Source of the DNA: Lytechinus variegatus
Lineage: Eukaryota; Echinodermata; Echinoidea; Temnopleuroida; Toxopneustidae
Length of the DNA stretch: 64,000 nucleotides
Reading direction: 5' to 3'
Assembly (NCBI RefSeq): GCF_018143015.1
Contig: NC_054741.1
Coordinates: 59,394,197-59,458,196 of the forward strand
The position numbers and the translations under genes were made by a program. The notes under the pieces are model-generated. The model searched no databases. It was not told the DNA's origin and saw nothing but the letters and a program-made list of their open reading frames with translations. Shown piece after piece: positions 12,001 to 20,062 of the stretch; position 1 is the stretch's first letter; each line of letters starts with the position of its first letter.

Positions 12001-14466
12001 TATCGGTGATGATATCAGTGTTATGTCGCTCGGTTTAGATGTATTCAACAAACCTCTTCCCGGCGATGACCTAAACAGGATTCCCAGATTTCCTCCGCCT
12101 ACCAAACTCCCTCAACTCAAGATACCAGGAAAGGTATTTTACACCTTGGGCCGGTAACATTTACCCTTGGCAATCTTCTTAGAACATTTTTTTTACAATT
12201 GATTGCAATGACTATATTGTGTACAACTAATCGTAAAAACCATGCATACGATTAATGGCTAACCTTTGTGTTACGGGACCCAGATGATCCAACAATTCGG
12301 TGTCAATCTCTGTATTGATTTTTTTAATGTTATTTTAAAAAATGATTTCAATGATCATTATTAGGCAGCCTCTTTAATTCATGTATTAAATATGAATTTG
12401 AAATTTTCCCCTGAATTCGCGCCTTTTTTTTCACGAAAGAGAAGTTTCACCTACACCTTAGTTTTCAAAGTGCAGTGATAAAGCGTCAATAAGTGCACAA
12501 TACTTATGTGTGCATCTTAAAGAATTTCTTTTATTTTATGAATGTCATTGTTTGCACATGTATGCTTTAGTGACTTCCAGCCTTAGTTTATTTTTGATTA
12601 ACCATAAAGTCATTATTCATAACAATCATTTTAATAACAGTTGTTACATTAAAAATGCAATAGTTTTGATGATTCACACCATCTGCTTATATTGTTTCTT
12701 ACAAATCAAAAATCTCCAGACCATGACCATTCTACATAGGATTGTTTGCATAAATACATTTCTTAAGATTTGAATTCTGTAGTGAAATGATTAAAGAGTC
12801 CTTTGCAATTTTTATACTTGATTGTTGTTTTTTGATTAATTATGCCTAAAAATAGCTTATGATCGTTAATTCTAAGGAGCATTCAAATAACCGTGGCTTC
12901 TATTTCAAGTTTCCTAGCTCCCACTAATTTTGTTCTTGTTTGTGCATATGTGCATTTTTTTCTTATTTTTGCTTTGTGCACATGTGCATATTTCAGAATG
13001 GAAAATATGTAAATTGAATCTCTTGATTTATAATATCAATTTTCAGAAGAGGCATTCACGGTCGCCAGTCAAAACTCCAAGATCTAATGATTGGAAGCAT
13101 ATTTTCCAAGGTCCCACATCAAAGCTAGCATGGGTATGTAAGACTTCCTCATATATGTGTTGTATTATATACACGCACTCTCAAACAAGAAGGTAATTTT
13201 TGTCCTACTAAGTTGAACATTATGAATTATATGATGACTATTTTTTAGCCTTTCTCTATCTCATGATAATACAAATGCAAATTACCTGTTAAATTCAGCC
13301 ATGTTTAATGCTTTGAAACATAACTGGCTATGTTCTGCTTCTCTTATATACTTTTCACATTGCATTTCCTTAACCCCATACTATCCTTAATTTTTTCGAT
13401 TCACACTGTCTTTCTTGACCCCATACTATCTGCTCAACCGTGGTTAATGCCTTAACCCCGGACTATCCCTCAGCTCATGAATATTGATGGTTTTACCAAA
13501 CAGAGCGTGATTAACGTGCAATTCGACTTCTGTGATTGGCTAATGCTTAGCCCCACTTTCCTTAGCCCTGTTTCGTTTTCACACTGCATCTCTTAGCACC
13601 GCAATTGTGGTGCTAGCACCACAATAAGCCGGCTAACCCTGCTTTTTTGCAGGGCCAGATAGTACCGTACTATTTACCGTGCTAGCCCACTTTGCTAAAA
13701 CGTAGTGTGAAAACGAAGTGGGCTAAGCTTAACCCCGGGAAATTGGTGGGGCTAAGACCCCCCTTAGCCCCACCAATTTAGGACAAAAAGTGCAGTGTGA
13801 AAAGCATATTCTTGCTATTTATCTTACATTTTGGCTTGCAGTTATTCTCTCTACCTTCTATCTCTCTCTTGCTGTCTGTGCCTTTTCTCTTTTTCTATTT
13901 ATCTACCCTTCTCTGTCTATCTCTCTTCCTTGCATGTTGTGTCTCAGTATCTGATCTCTCTATCACTCTCACTCTTTCTCTCTCTCTTTCTCTCTGCCCC
14001 TCTCTACTTCCCCCCATTTTCACTTTTCATTACCTCAGCTCTTTGTCTGCAAGCCACTTGACCAAAGGTCTCACAAGACCCTCAGTCTGAAGTGAACCCT
14101 TCAATCACTCTGATTGTTTATGCCGATCCAGAAACCAGATCATAATAAGACTCTACTGCCATTTGATCACCAAATTTACCTCAATATTTCAAATCAGGAT
14201 GATTGACAGTGGTCATACATATTTCACTTTCAGCTCATGATATACTGGTTGGTATATAAACATGTGCATGTAAGTAATTAAAAAAAACCCAAATGATACA
14301 GTACTTTGACGTAAGCTCCAGTCATATATTATGAATTTTCTTCATGCAGTCTGGTTCCGTTAAGAAGGAGAAGAAGAGACTGAAGCGTCTGTCAAAGCTC
14401 GCCAAGTTCTCTGAAATGAAGCTTCCAGGGATAAAGACCACAAGAGTAACCAAGATAGATCTTTAG
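1..14466 (+). CDS. TMEM145-like: TMEM145/GPR180-family seven-transmembrane protein, 3' part of a multi-exon gene
   Basis: Twelve exons can be chained with GT-AG junctions and matching phases at every join. They give 1,410 coding nt in frame, about 469 residues plus stop, with the 5' end lying outside the window. Exons 1-6 match from memory the GpcrRhopsn4 domain of human TMEM145: the segment ending FSYDERY before TM1, the KGYTVTR motif after TM3, NKLAFYLPF before TM6, and NGLQLLTAFLGHTYFLFLTM for TM7. Human TMEM145 has GFTVTRGRIS and [20 protein letters not shown] at the corresponding places; GPR180 fits less well. The family is the GOST group: a lumenal or extracellular N-terminal domain, seven membrane segments and a cytosolic tail. 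The tail here is about 249 residues, with an acidic stretch (DDSNDDFDDIGDD) and a basic C-terminus (KKEKKRLKRLSKLAK). TM2 (about 45 residues) is missing between exons 2 and 3. Cellular role and orthology are inferred. Confidence 0.85.
539..610 (+). CDS. TMEM145-like: TMEM145-like exon b, TM1
   Basis: Acceptor CTCTTCAG and donor GTATGT. Entered and left in phase 1. Encodes LMVTDLGFLFSYLGIFLVAT and then VNH: a hydrophobic helix in the place of family TM1. Confidence 0.8.
1340..1545. repeat. Degenerate interspersed repeat, also seen at 6,540-6,745
   Basis: Shares with 6,540-6,745 an ordered set of blocks: CCAGCGAC(A/T)AT(A/T)GCTC, AATTCCACA, CTTCAACCCTG(T/G)(A/G)TTTAACACT, and an end with (A/G)GAGCAAA(T/C)GTC(G/T)(C/T). 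Both copies are in introns of the TMEM145-like gene. Family unknown. Confidence 0.4.
2535..2613 (+). CDS. TMEM145-like: TMEM145-like exon c, TM3 and KGYTVTR motif
   Basis: Acceptor ATTTTCAG, donor GTGAGT, entered in phase 1 and left in phase 2. Encodes DMLHGLSSVIFVALLFLVSK followed by GYTVTR, the most diagnostic motif of the GpcrRhopsn4 domain. About 1.9 kb of intron precedes it, in which the expected TM2 exon was not found. Confidence 0.85.
2735..2861. mobile_element. Short MITE, TAACACAAAG(G/C)TTAGCAA family
   Basis: The left end TAACACAAAGCTTAGCAATG mirrors the right end (TTGCTAACCTTTGTGTTACG). The core has a TTTTTTACGATTGATT stretch and ACTACAATGTAC. A second copy lies in intron j at 12,148-12,281. 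Non-autonomous DNA element; no coding capacity. Confidence 0.6.
3051..3220 (+). CDS. TMEM145-like: TMEM145-like exon d, TM4-TM5
   Basis: Acceptor CACACAG, donor GTATTT, phase 2 to phase 1. Encodes ARMSFNGSIQLAILCLLYAV, a helix in the TM4 place, then a loop with LLDPRDILAQY and the start of TM5 (SIQVAAGSIICRIAG). It reads directly on from the arginine of the KGYTVTR motif. Confidence 0.85.
3611..3885 (+). mobile_element. tRNA-derived SINE
   Basis: The head has pol III-like boxes: A box TGGTCTAGTGGTTC and B box GGGTTCAAATCC. The body has the motifs CTTCAGCAAGAAATTATCCA, CTCGACCC and AAATGGGTACCGGCAG shared with the SINEs at 56,358, 59,921 and 61,252, and ends in ATACAAATCCTATATTATT. It lies in intron d. 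A short open frame across it is not a gene. Confidence 0.8.
4052..4208 (+). CDS. TMEM145-like: TMEM145-like exon e, TM5 end to TM6
   Basis: Acceptor CTTCTACAG, donor GTACAG, phase 1 to phase 2. Encodes LVWTLRGVYFTVKRHRNKLA, then FYLPFACFSLWFMIEPVALI and CVFPKMD. Matches the family pattern of an FY(V/L)PF motif opening TM6. Reading through the donor stays open for another 17 codons (to 4259) and is a possible alternative end, but only the 4208 donor joins the next exon in frame. Confidence 0.85.
4576..4696 (+). CDS. TMEM145-like: TMEM145-like exon f, TM7
   Basis: Acceptor AG at 4574-4575 after a long pyrimidine-rich tract, donor GTCTGT, phase 2 to phase 0. Encodes LILNGLQLLTAFLGHTYFLF, then LTMPVTLNKSFPFHLPVSK. 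The spacing NG(L/I)QL...H...MP or TRP...NK.FP.H is that of TM7 in human TMEM145. This exon is too short to stand out as an open frame and was found by homology. Confidence 0.85.
5912..6031 (+). CDS. TMEM145-like: TMEM145-like exon g, tail
   Basis: Acceptor GATTTCAG, donor GTAAAT, phase 0 at both ends, 40 codons. Encodes VGVLPPSEGVGSLYKPSEEH and a stretch ending ARGAVKSVN. Start of the polar cytosolic tail. Confidence 0.75.
6085..6393. mobile_element. MITE with GGCCCGTA ends
   Basis: Left end GGCCCGTACTCTTAAGTCAG, then GTTTAACTTAGACC. The right end is its imperfect reverse complement (GGTTTAACTTAAACTC-like arm ending TACGGGCC). About 310 bp, no frame. Lies in the intron after exon g. Confidence 0.7.
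6540..6745. repeat. Degenerate interspersed repeat, partner of 1,340-1,545
   Basis: The outer ends are roughly inverted (TTGCTCCAGCGACAATAGCT against a right end reading GCAGGAGCGATTATTGTG), which suggests an old inverted-repeat DNA element. Confidence 0.4.
7942..8103 (+). CDS. TMEM145-like: TMEM145-like exon h, tail
   Basis: Acceptor AATGTAG, donor GTGAGT, phase 0 at both ends, 54 codons. Encodes SCSSDPIIPPPVFLHEASFD and continues to TPPKESKSERDH. Rich in Ser, Pro and charged residues, with no membrane segment. The alternative acceptor 13 bases downstream gives a stop and is rejected. Confidence 0.75.
8711..8782 (+). CDS. TMEM145-like: TMEM145-like exon i, tail
   Basis: Acceptor CCTCTAG, donor GTAACA, phase 0 at both ends, 24 codons. 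Encodes LPVTSPSGGFSVFCAMAETC and NPQQ. It is the shortest exon of the model and is supported by phase and splice sites alone. Confidence 0.6.
8939..9048. mobile_element. Small inverted-repeat element, GTATGCAGG ends
   Basis: The 9-bp ends GTATGCAGG and CCTGCATAC are perfect inverted repeats. Inside are a G-run and a C-run that can pair. About 110 bp. Confidence 0.5.
9949..10225. mobile_element. MITE with GGGCCC ends
   Basis: Ends GGGCCCCGTCCTACAGAGAG and, read inward from the right, GGGCCCTGTCTTACAAAGAG. The arms continue for about 45 bases with TTGATCCAAT in both. The middle is AT-rich without coding potential. A related design lies at 31,228-31,372. Confidence 0.75.
10321..10483. mobile_element. 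Palindromic MITE, 163 bp, TA target duplication
   Basis: The two arms of about 60 bases are near-perfect inverted copies, starting ATACCATGGTCACATTTG and ending in its reverse complement. They are flanked by TA (10,319-10,320 and 10,484-10,485), as expected for a Tc1/mariner-type MITE. The GC-rich arm contains CTACGGCGGCCGTA. Only about 40 bases separate the arms, so a transcript would fold into a long hairpin. Confidence 0.8.
11942..12133 (+). CDS. TMEM145-like: TMEM145-like exon j, acidic tail segment
   Basis: Acceptor ACCTATAG, donor GTATTT, phase 0 at both ends, 64 codons. It starts LPYKMTPILPYDDSNDDFDD and continues to a Pro-rich segment with RFPPPTKLPQLKIPGK. The acidic run contains about ten Asp residues within 20 positions. 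A 3.2 kb intron with three MITEs precedes it. Confidence 0.75.
12148..12281. mobile_element. Short MITE, second copy of the 2,735 family
   Basis: Begins GGGCCGGTAACA and ends GTGTTACGGGACCCA. The core blocks TTACAATTGATTGCAATGAC and GATTAATGGCTAACCTTTG match the first copy. The left arm is more decayed than the right. Confidence 0.55.
13047..13133 (+). CDS. TMEM145-like: TMEM145-like exon k, tail
   Basis: Acceptor TTTTCAG, donor GTATGT, phase 0 at both ends, 29 codons. Encodes KRHSRSPVKTPRSNDWKHIF and QGPTSKLAW. The RSPVKTPR stretch is a plausible proline-directed kinase target (inference). Confidence 0.7.
13351..13804. mobile_element. MITE with CTTTTCACAYTGCA ends and a nested inner pair
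   Basis: The outer ends CTTTTCACATTGCATTT and, from the right, CTTTTCACACTGCACTTT are inverted. An inner inverted pair with the same TTTTCACACT core lies at about 13,549-13,590 and 13,695-13,730, so a related element appears to sit inside. Many TTAGCCC/GGGCTAA blocks. Located in the last intron of the TMEM145-like gene. Confidence 0.65.
13850..14035. repeat. Pyrimidine-rich low-complexity tract (TCTCTC)
   Basis: Long CT-rich run on the + strand with CTCTCTTTCTC stretches. The two overlapping Ser/Leu-rich open frames there are products of composition. Confidence 0.75.
14350..14466 (+). CDS. TMEM145-like: TMEM145-like exon l, basic C-terminus and stop
   Basis: Acceptor TTCATGCAG, entered in phase 0, stop TAG at 14464-14466. 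Encodes SGSVKKEKKRLKRLSKLAKF and continues to a Lys-rich end, TTRVTKIDL. It is the first and only intact member of a decayed tandem series that continues to about 15,010. Confidence 0.75.
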   Translation, partial: SGSVKKEKKRLKRLSKLAKFSEMKLPGIKTTRVTKIDL

Positions 14467-15010
14467 AACTTGATGCTAACAGCTCCTGGAATTGGATCTC
14501 TCCTAAGTTCCTGTATATCAGTTGAGATCTCCTCTACTTGTGTTTCCTCCAAGTTTGGTCCAGTTCCATAAAGAAGGAATTGAAATGAAGAGACTGATTG
14601 AGAATCCTTCAAATTCTAGCAAGTTCTTTGAAAAAAATATCAATCTTTCAGGTATAAAGACCATAACAGAGTAACCACGAAAGACCTCTAGACCTTGATG
14701 CTACTACTCTTGGCATCAAACAAGCTTTCCTGGATATCAAGTTGTATAAAGAAGGATCGATAGGAAGAGGAAGAGACTGAAGAGTCATACAAAGGCTACA
14801 AAGTCCTTCAAACACAGCCTACAAGGGGTGAAAACCTTGAGCAATGATGTTAAATATTCCTGGTATCAAACCTCTTCCAGGTATAGATGTTAGTTGATGT
14901 CCCAAGAATTGTTTTTCTCAAGTTAAGTTCATCCCATAAAGGAAACATTGACCCTTAAAGCACAGAACTTGCCAAACTGTCTGAAATCACTCTATCAGCA
15001 TTAAAAACCA
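14467..15010 (+). repeat. Decayed tandem copies of the last TMEM145-like exon, in its 3' UTR
   Basis: Three degenerate repeats of the last exon follow the stop codon. The anchor of the coding copy, ATAAAGACCACAAGAGTAACC read loosely, lies at 14,429. Related anchors lie near 14,651, 14,823 and 14,998, spacings of about 222, 172 and 175 bases. Each decayed copy also keeps a Lys/Arg-codon-rich AAGAAGG...AGACTGA block and an AAGTTCT or AACTTGCC block in the same order. None keeps a long reading frame, so they read as untranslated DNA. Confidence 0.6.
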
Positions 15011-15176
15011 GAGTCATTGGACAAACATTTGATTGGTTGATAGTGGATTAAATAGAACATATGTCCATGCAACTGCTTATTTGATTGGCAGTACTGAGTT
15101 CTGCAATTGATTACAAATTTTGTGCAACTGATCCCGTAATAACGACATTGTTTACCCCCAATGAAATGCGGATTTG

Positions 15177-15182
15177 AATAAA
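15177..15182 (+). promoter_or_regulatory. Possible polyadenylation signal AATAAA
   Basis: AATAAA 711 bases after the stop of the TMEM145-like gene, the most obvious signal downstream of the decayed exon series. Chosen by position only. Confidence 0.3.
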
Positions 15183-16975
15183 AAGAAAAAAAGTCAAAGA
15201 AGCATAATGCTGAAAATCTCATCAATATTAGAATACATTTGTATGTTTCTATAATTCAATCTTTCAAGATTTTATTCATAACATGTGTATCAGTAAAAGA
15301 AGACGCCAATTTTCAACAATGAATGTTTTGATTGTAACTTGTATTATGATGAATTGACACAATATTTGTTGGTTTTGATTTATTATGGATGCATTTATCA
15401 AAATTAAATACATCCTTCAAGGAAAGCATTTGGTTTTGTTCTCCATTGTGAATGAAATTTTGCAGAGTGAAACAGAGACTGGTATTGTAAATATCCCTAT
15501 TTTCCACGAAACGAAGAAAAAAATCACAGAACCCAGGATGAACAACATGTAATACACAGAATTGCACTGAAAACATTTTTTTTTTTAAGAAAAACAAATC
15601 AGAAAAATGCATTGAGAATCATCATAATCCATAAAAACAAAACTGCACAAGTGGGAAAATCTGCATGTGATCGACCATGTGTCCAGTATTTCGTATTCAT
15701 ATGCCAAGCTTTATCTACATGATACCCATAAGTGTTTCTAAAAATTTTCACTACATGTATCTACAACTGCTTTATCACATGATTTGTACATATCAGAAAA
15801 ACACGGAATGTGGTGCTTAAAGCACCAAAGAACACTGTATTGACATTTTAGAACATTGAAAACTGGGGTTATAGTTTAAAAAAAAGTAATATGGGAAAAG
15901 GTATAAACTCTCGATACACCAAGTACACTTGCATAGAGTGACAATGTTGATGTACCGATAGAGCTCATGCTACTGTAACAGTTGAAAGAAAGTAATCAAA
16001 AGATATAAAATATGAGAGCCCTAGGAAGTTACTTTAAAAGAATTATTTAGAAATGAGAGAGAAGAAAGAAGGGTGTGATGAGAGATAGGATGAATCAATA
16101 GGTGAAGATGGAGGAGAGAGAAATTGAGAGGGATGGAAAGGAGAGATGGCTATCAAACCGGTAGTATCATGAACTGTTAACGTGGTAGATACAGGGGGAA
16201 AGAATGAGAATGTAGAGATAGAGGACAGCTAAGGAGAGAGATAAAAGCAAGAAAGAGAAAAGACAGAGAAGAGGAAAGGAGAAATAGAGATGAGGGGGAA
16301 AAACCCCGAGGAAACTTGGAGCCGATGAAGCTATGGAAGGGGGTGACAATGAGAAAGACGTTCAAGGATCGACAGGTTGAAAATGGCAATCCTCCAAAAA
16401 AAAGTTGATGTAAGAAAGGTAAACATGTTAAAAGAAGGCTGTGTTTAATGGAGATTTGGATGAATATGAACAAGTAATGGAGATTTGGAAACCAGACGCG
16501 GAAAATGAATCTTGAAAATATTCATTTTAGTCCTCAATTGAAAATGATAATTAGGGATAGCCATTTGACAAGGGCCTTGTCATTAGGCCAACTTTTGGAT
16601 TGACCAAGGAGGTTTAGAGGTAGTGTAGCAGAAAAATAATGTTTTGATTTTTTTTTTCATTTTAGTAAAAAAATAGCAATTTTTATTTCACACTTGTTTA
16701 AACATTAACTTTTATATCCAGTTCTATCATATTCTAACACATCATATCCTAGCCTCATTATGTCCAATTCCACCCAGTAGACAAACTGGAATGCACATTT
16801 TTTACCTTACGCTTTGTAATGCTTAGTAAATCCAACCCGTCCATAATCTGCAATAAACGGTCGTGAATTATTTTGCCAATCTGCCATGTGCAGAGTTCCA
16901 TTTGAACTATTACCAAACTAAATTTAGCCGAAATCTGAAGAATGCATGCAAAAGGTTTTCATGAAGAAAACGAGT
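15183..16975. other. Intergenic stretch, no gene seen
   Basis: AT-rich DNA with no frame that shows family motifs or a consistent exon chain. Apart from the GA-rich tract it looks like ordinary unique or old repeat sequence. Confidence 0.5.
16040..16340. repeat. Purine-rich low-complexity tract (GAGA-rich)
   Basis: A/G-rich + strand with many GAGAGA and GGAGA runs. The open frames on the opposite strand (Ser/Leu/Phe-rich) reflect composition and are not proposed as genes. Confidence 0.65.
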
Positions 16976-17054
16976 ACACACTCTTAAAAAAAGGTTTACC
17001 CAATATTGGGTAAAATTTGAACATGCATGCTGGTTGGGTAAAATTTTACTCAGT
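16976..17054. mobile_element. Fragment of the TTTACCCAATATTGGGTAAA MITE
   Basis: Begins ACACTCTTAAAAA and carries TTTACCCAATATTGGGTAAA, ACATGCATGCTGGTTGGGTA and a TTTTACTCA end, the same modules as the complete element at 60,020-60,240. The right terminus is missing where the next element starts. Confidence 0.65.
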
Positions 17055-17107
17055 TTCTGTCTCACCTGCGTAGCAGAGTGAGACTATAGGCGCCGCTTTT
17101 CCGACGG

Positions 17108-18290
17108 CAAAGCACAGTGGGCCAGAATGGGTTGAAAGTGCGCGAAAATTATATTCCGTGTTAGATTTTTACTTTAACATGTTGATTATGGGTAATTTTG
17201 GGCGTAGAATCGACTGAACATAATTTAAAGCCGATATGACGTCACCTTGATACCAAATTTTGATTGGCTACTTGAAATATCTGTGAAAACACAAATTACA
17301 TAGTGTAGTATATAACTTTGTGTTATGTGCGACTTTAAAGTTGGCCAGAGTGAATGTTAGTTTATGCCTAAAAAGTGTTTTAAGAGATGCCGAAAATAAT
17401 TTTTATTGCATCAAAATGATTATTAATTACATTTATAAACAAAAAAAAACTTTAAAATCTGAAAAATATTAACCGTGCTTTATCAAGCTGTGTCGACTTG
17501 TGTAAAACGTAGAGTATATAACACCACGAATGTATCACGAGGGTTTTGGGATGAAATTATTCTACAAGTAAGTTTTTCCCTGGAAGAGTTGTGGGTATAG
17601 CCCTTATTTGCTTTAGCAACATTTATTTTGTTTAAATTAAGCCCGGAATTCATGTCACTTTCATGGAATGGAAAGGGAATCGTCCTCGCCGCGCAAAAGC
17701 GAACGGCAGTGCATGCGCTAAAGATGACTGCGCGGTATAAAAATGACCGTTTTTTAACAGGTTTTTGGTGTGTTGTGTCAAGTTAAATCGGCTATAAAAA
17801 CGGGCAAATACGGGCAGCTAAATTTGGTATCGACTTAGACATCGGGTAAAATGATGTTGACGGAAATCCACGGAAATCTAAACTATTCTATTGTAAATGC
17901 AAAAAACATGGATTTTTCAGCCTATTTCGAGGAAAAATCATCCTATAAACCTCTTAAAATGTGTCTTTTATCTTCTTTGAACCCTTTCACACGAAAAAAG
18001 AATATATCAGGATTATGTGGGAGCCATTTCAGATTCCTACATGAAAAACCTCCTGTGAAATGGCCTGTTTTTCAACTGGGATGTCATATATATACGCGAC
18101 ATTTCGCAAAATTTCACATTTTACGATTTGAGGGAGGAAATTAACAACCTTTATGCAAATTTCGGAATGAAATATTTTGCTGAAATATTCTTCAAAGTAT
18201 TGTCTTTCAGCTGGGCATGACAAAAATTAAAAATCTGAAATCGCCCAAAATGACTTTTGGCGCACTTTTGTCTCGCCCCGGCCCACTGTG
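17108..18290. mobile_element. Nested 1.18 kb non-autonomous DNA element
   Basis: It interrupts the larger element. CGACGG is present on both sides (17,102-17,107 and 18,291-18,296) and looks like a 6-bp target duplication. The CACAGTGGGCC near the left end (17,113) is mirrored by GGCCCACTGTG at the right end, and GAAAGTGCGC is mirrored by GCGCACTTTT further in. The left end carries five extra bases. Internal open frames have no transposase motifs. Confidence 0.6.
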
Positions 18291-18319
18291 CGACGGAGGC
18301 GGCGTCAACATCAAATCTT

Positions 18320-19400
18320 AACCTAAGGTTAAGTTTTTGAAATGACATCATAACTTAAAAAGTATATGGACCTAGTTCATGAAACTTGGTCATAAGGTTA
18401 GTCAAGTATTACTGAACATCCTATTAGTGTTTCATGTCACATGACCAAGGTCAAAGGTCATTTAGGGTCAATGAACTTAGACCATGTTGGGGGAATCAAC
18501 ATCAAAATCTTAACCTGAGGTTAAGTTTTTGAAATGTCATCATAACTTAGAAAATATAGACCTAGTTCATTAAACTTGGACATAAGGTTAATAAAGTATC
18601 ATCGAAAATTCTGCGTGAGTTTCACGTCACATGACCAAGGTCAAAGGTCATTTAGGGTCAATGAACTTTGGCCGATGTGGGGGTATCTGTTGAATTACAA
18701 TCAAAACTTTAAAAGTTTTTGGATCTGATTCATGAAACTTGGACATAATAGTAATCAAGTATCACTGAACATCCTGTGCAAGTTTCAGGTCACATGATCA
18801 AGGTCAAAGGTCATTTAGGGTCAATGAACCAAGTTTGGCCGAATTGGGGGTATTTGTTGAATTACCATCATAACCGGTGTGTTGGCTCAGTTGGTAGAGC
18901 GTCCGTCTCACAACCGGGAGGTCGGGGGTTCAAACCCCGGCCGCGTCAGACCAAAAGACGTTAAAAGATGGAAGTTGCTGCTACCCTGTTTGGCGTTCAA
19001 CAATTAAAGGTATAGAGCCTCGTCGATCTGGCGCTGCACGGTGGCTGCCGGGCCCACGATCAATTGGGCAAAGCAAATTTTCGGAGTATTTCATTTTAAT
19101 GTCTATTTCGAACAATAAATTATGGATTTTCATTTTTCATTTCATAACTTTAAAAGTATGTTGGTCTAGTTCGTTAAACTTGGACATTAGACATGTTAGA
19201 GTAATCAAGTATCACTGAACATCCTGTGCACTTTCAGGTCACATGACCAAGGTCAAAGGTCAATGAACCTTGGCCGAATTAGGTGTATCTGTTGAATTAC
19301 CATCATAACTTTGAAAGTTTATGGATCTGATTCATGAAAAGTGAACATAAGAGTAACCATGTATCATTGAAGATCTTGTGCGAGTTAGAGTAGTTTTCAA
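18320..19400 (+). repeat. Minisatellite, units of about 165-190 bp, each with a DR1 motif
   Basis: At least four units share CATCATAACTT, TTCATGAAACTTGG, CACATGACCAAGG and AGGTCAAAGGTCA. The AGGTCAAAGGTCA copies lie at 18448-18460, 18638-18650, 18801-18813 and 19250-19262. The last interval is enlarged by a SINE insertion. Without it the spacing is about 187. Confidence 0.8.
18874..19131 (+). mobile_element. tRNA-derived SINE inside the minisatellite
   Basis: A box TTGGCTCAGTTGGTAGAGCG, B box GGGGTTCAAACCCC, then a non-tRNA body ending CGAACAATAAATTATGG. TCATAAC occurs on both sides and is a likely short target duplication. It is not called a functional tRNA: the anticodon stem does not pair well and the flanking body is SINE-like. 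Confidence 0.7.
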
Positions 19401-19445
19401 AGTCAGCACTGCTGCCATATGAACCGCGTGATGCAGGTGAGACGG

Positions 19446-20062
19446 CCAGAGGCATTCCACTTGTTTTTTAATGTACGCAGCAGCCCCCCAGTCATTTTCG
19501 TCCGACAAGTTGTCAGGGCTGACAACTTTTCTTGATTATGATTGACTGAAAGGCACTGTTGCCATAGTAACTGTCGGATAAAACAATTCATGCTGGATAA
19601 AACGTAAGTCCTTTCATGCTCCCTGTGTCATTTACTGTCCATTTCGTAATTTTATCATCACTTCTGTCATTGCTGCCAAGCCTGCCATTGGAATGCCTTT
19701 CTCTACGAATCACCGTAAAAGTTGGATGACCATCAACGGACATCATTTTCTTACACTCAGGAATTTAAAATGACCGAGCCACCGCATATGTTGTAACCGA
19801 ATGATAAATAATCGATGCATTTCATATCTCCCAGGAATAATGATTTCCATAGATTTCAGTGACTCAGAGGCACTTAGATTTGTTTGCCGCTCAAGCAAGC
19901 GTTAATCAATGCGACATAAAGTTTGTTTCTGTTATTGCCTAAGTTTGATGATCTAGTTTCAAAGTTTTCTAAGCATGATTGTAAATGTTCAACTAATTCA
20001 TCGTTAAACTTCAACAAACCTTTTCGAGGCCAGTCGCGGCAGCTGTTACTTTTACCCCGTAG
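19446..20062. other. No gene recognised
   Basis: Moderately GC DNA with no convincing exon. Short frames on both strands overlap each other and have no family motifs. Confidence 0.45.

Larger units (their letters stand above)
17057..19445. mobile_element. DNA element with CTGTCTCACCTGC ends and internal minisatellite
   Basis: The left end CTGTCTCACCTGCGTAGCAG and the right end GCAGGTGAGACGG are inverted repeats. Between them are a GC-rich CGCCGCTTTTCCGACGG block, an inserted 1.18 kb element, then tandem units of about 165-190 bp, and a SINE. No transposase frame is visible, so it is a non-autonomous composite. Class unresolved. Confidence 0.6.

Noticed and set aside
13797-14090. Ser/Leu-rich membrane-like proteins in two frames
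   Set aside because: Low-complexity CT tract translated in overlapping frames.
16167-16473. Hydrophobic minus-strand open frames
   Set aside because: Opposite strand of a GA-rich tract; composition only.
17851-18351. Three overlapping frames on both strands as a possible transposase
   Set aside because: No catalytic or zinc-finger motifs; they overlap each other inside a non-autonomous element.
18874-18950. Functional tRNA gene
   Set aside because: A and B boxes are good, but the anticodon stem is weak and a SINE body with a likely target duplication follows.
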